A stretch of 5,609 bases of DNA, from positions 1-5,609 of the forward strand of contig JAXFQS010000156.1 of NCBI GenBank assembly GCA_034178815.1, read 5' to 3'. Below, in pieces: positions 5,243-5,609 of this stretch. Within the stretch, counting starts at the first letter, position 1. Every line of letters begins with the position of its first letter. Made by a program: the position numbers and the translations under genes. This stretch comes from JAXFQS01 sp034178815. GTDB lineage: Bacteria > Verrucomicrobiota > Kiritimatiellia > RFP12 > DVOR01. The notes beneath the pieces are model-generated. The model was given only the letters and a program-made list of their open reading frames with translations. It searched no databases and was not told the origin of the DNA.

Positions 5243-5609
5243 CCATCCAAGTCGGCACCCGCGGCTCCCTGTTGGCACGGCTCCAGACCGATTTCGCCCT
5301 CCAACACCTCTCAAAACTGCTTCCCGGCTGCACCTTTTCCGTCCAGACCTTCGACACGCCGGGCGACCGAGACCTGACCACCCCCCTGCCGCAGACTCCG
5401 GGTGACTTCTTCACACGAGACCTCGACCAAGCAATCCTCGAACGCCGCCTAGACTTGGCCATCCACTCCGCCAAAGACCTGCCCGAGAATCCCCCAGAAG
5501 GCGTGGATTGGATTTGGCTCCCTTGGTACGAACCTCCTGAAGACTGTCTTGTCTTGCAATCGGGTCTCGACCTGCCAACCTTCGAGACCCTTTCCTGCCC
5601 GAGAATCGG
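5239..5609 (+). CDS. hemC: Hydroxymethylbilane synthase, 5' part only
   Basis: Porphobilinogen deaminase joins four porphobilinogens into hydroxymethylbilane using a dipyrromethane cofactor. The window holds 123 codons plus two bases, about 40% of a usual 300-320-residue protein; the right edge cuts it. Visible motifs are VGTRGSLLARLQ (5-16) with Arg8 and Ser10, TPGDRD (40-45), and LAIHSAKDLP (73-82) with Lys79 and the catalytic Asp80 (E. coli Lys83/Asp84). The last residues (CPRI, then G) enter the place where GTSS-x-RR normally follows. Where most family members have GGKGLF-x-KELE, this one has TPGDFFTRDLD, so the Gly-Gly-Lys loop (E. coli Lys55) is lost while Lys59 is replaced by Arg60. 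Trp-rich WIWLPW at 92-97 is also unlike common HemC. It starts in the stop codon of the fusion gene. Confidence 0.92.
   Translation, partial: MTIQVGTRGSLLARLQTDFALQHLSKLLPGCTFSVQTFDTPGDRDLTTPLPQTPGDFFTRDLDQAILERRLDLAIHSAKDLPENPPEGVDWIWLPWYEPPEDCLVLQSGLDLPTFETLSCPRI

Noticed and set aside
4742..5314. Antisense 190-residue frame across the end of the fusion gene and the start of hemC
   Set aside because: It spans the junction of two well-supported + strand genes and is Gly-rich with no recognisable motif.

Overview
The window is a compact block of bacterial genes, all on the + strand, with high GC content (estimated by eye at about 60%). From left to right it holds a short non-coding leader with a convincing sigma70-type promoter, a stand-alone malic enzyme, scpA, an unrecognised 170-residue gene, scpB, a fused precorrin-2 dehydrogenase/glutamyl-tRNA reductase, and the first 123 codons of hemC, which runs off the right edge. 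Every junction is tight: 9 nt, a 4-nt ATGA overlap, 5 nt, an 11-nt overlap, and another 4-nt ATGA overlap. No terminator-like hairpin is visible between genes, so the layout reads as one operon transcribed from the promoter at 111-139.

The genes fall into three jobs. The malic enzyme links malate to pyruvate with reduction of a nicotinamide cofactor. ScpA (kleisin) and ScpB (winged-helix partner) are the non-SMC subunits of bacterial condensin, and an unknown small protein with a Cys/His tail lies between them. The right-hand third is tetrapyrrole synthesis. GluTR makes glutamate-1-semialdehyde from Glu-tRNA(Glu) (C5 pathway), HemC makes hydroxymethylbilane, and the Met8/SirC-like domain oxidises precorrin-2 to sirohydrochlorin, so siroheme, or B12 or heme made through siroheme, is a likely product. 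The missing hemB, hemL, hemD and cobA steps may lie downstream.

The organism cannot be named from this window. The C5 route argues against alphaproteobacteria. The unusual gene order, the dehydrogenase-first fusion and the divergent HemC point to a less-studied lineage, but that is only an inference.

Points most worth a second look: the fusion, in which both partner domains look trimmed (GluTR appears to lack its C-terminal dimerisation domain); HemC, which has lost the usual GGKG loop; the unknown gene wedged between scpA and scpB; the very acidic ScpB tail whose DNA also carries the start region of the next gene; and abrupt changes in codon and strand composition inside the malic enzyme gene and scpA.
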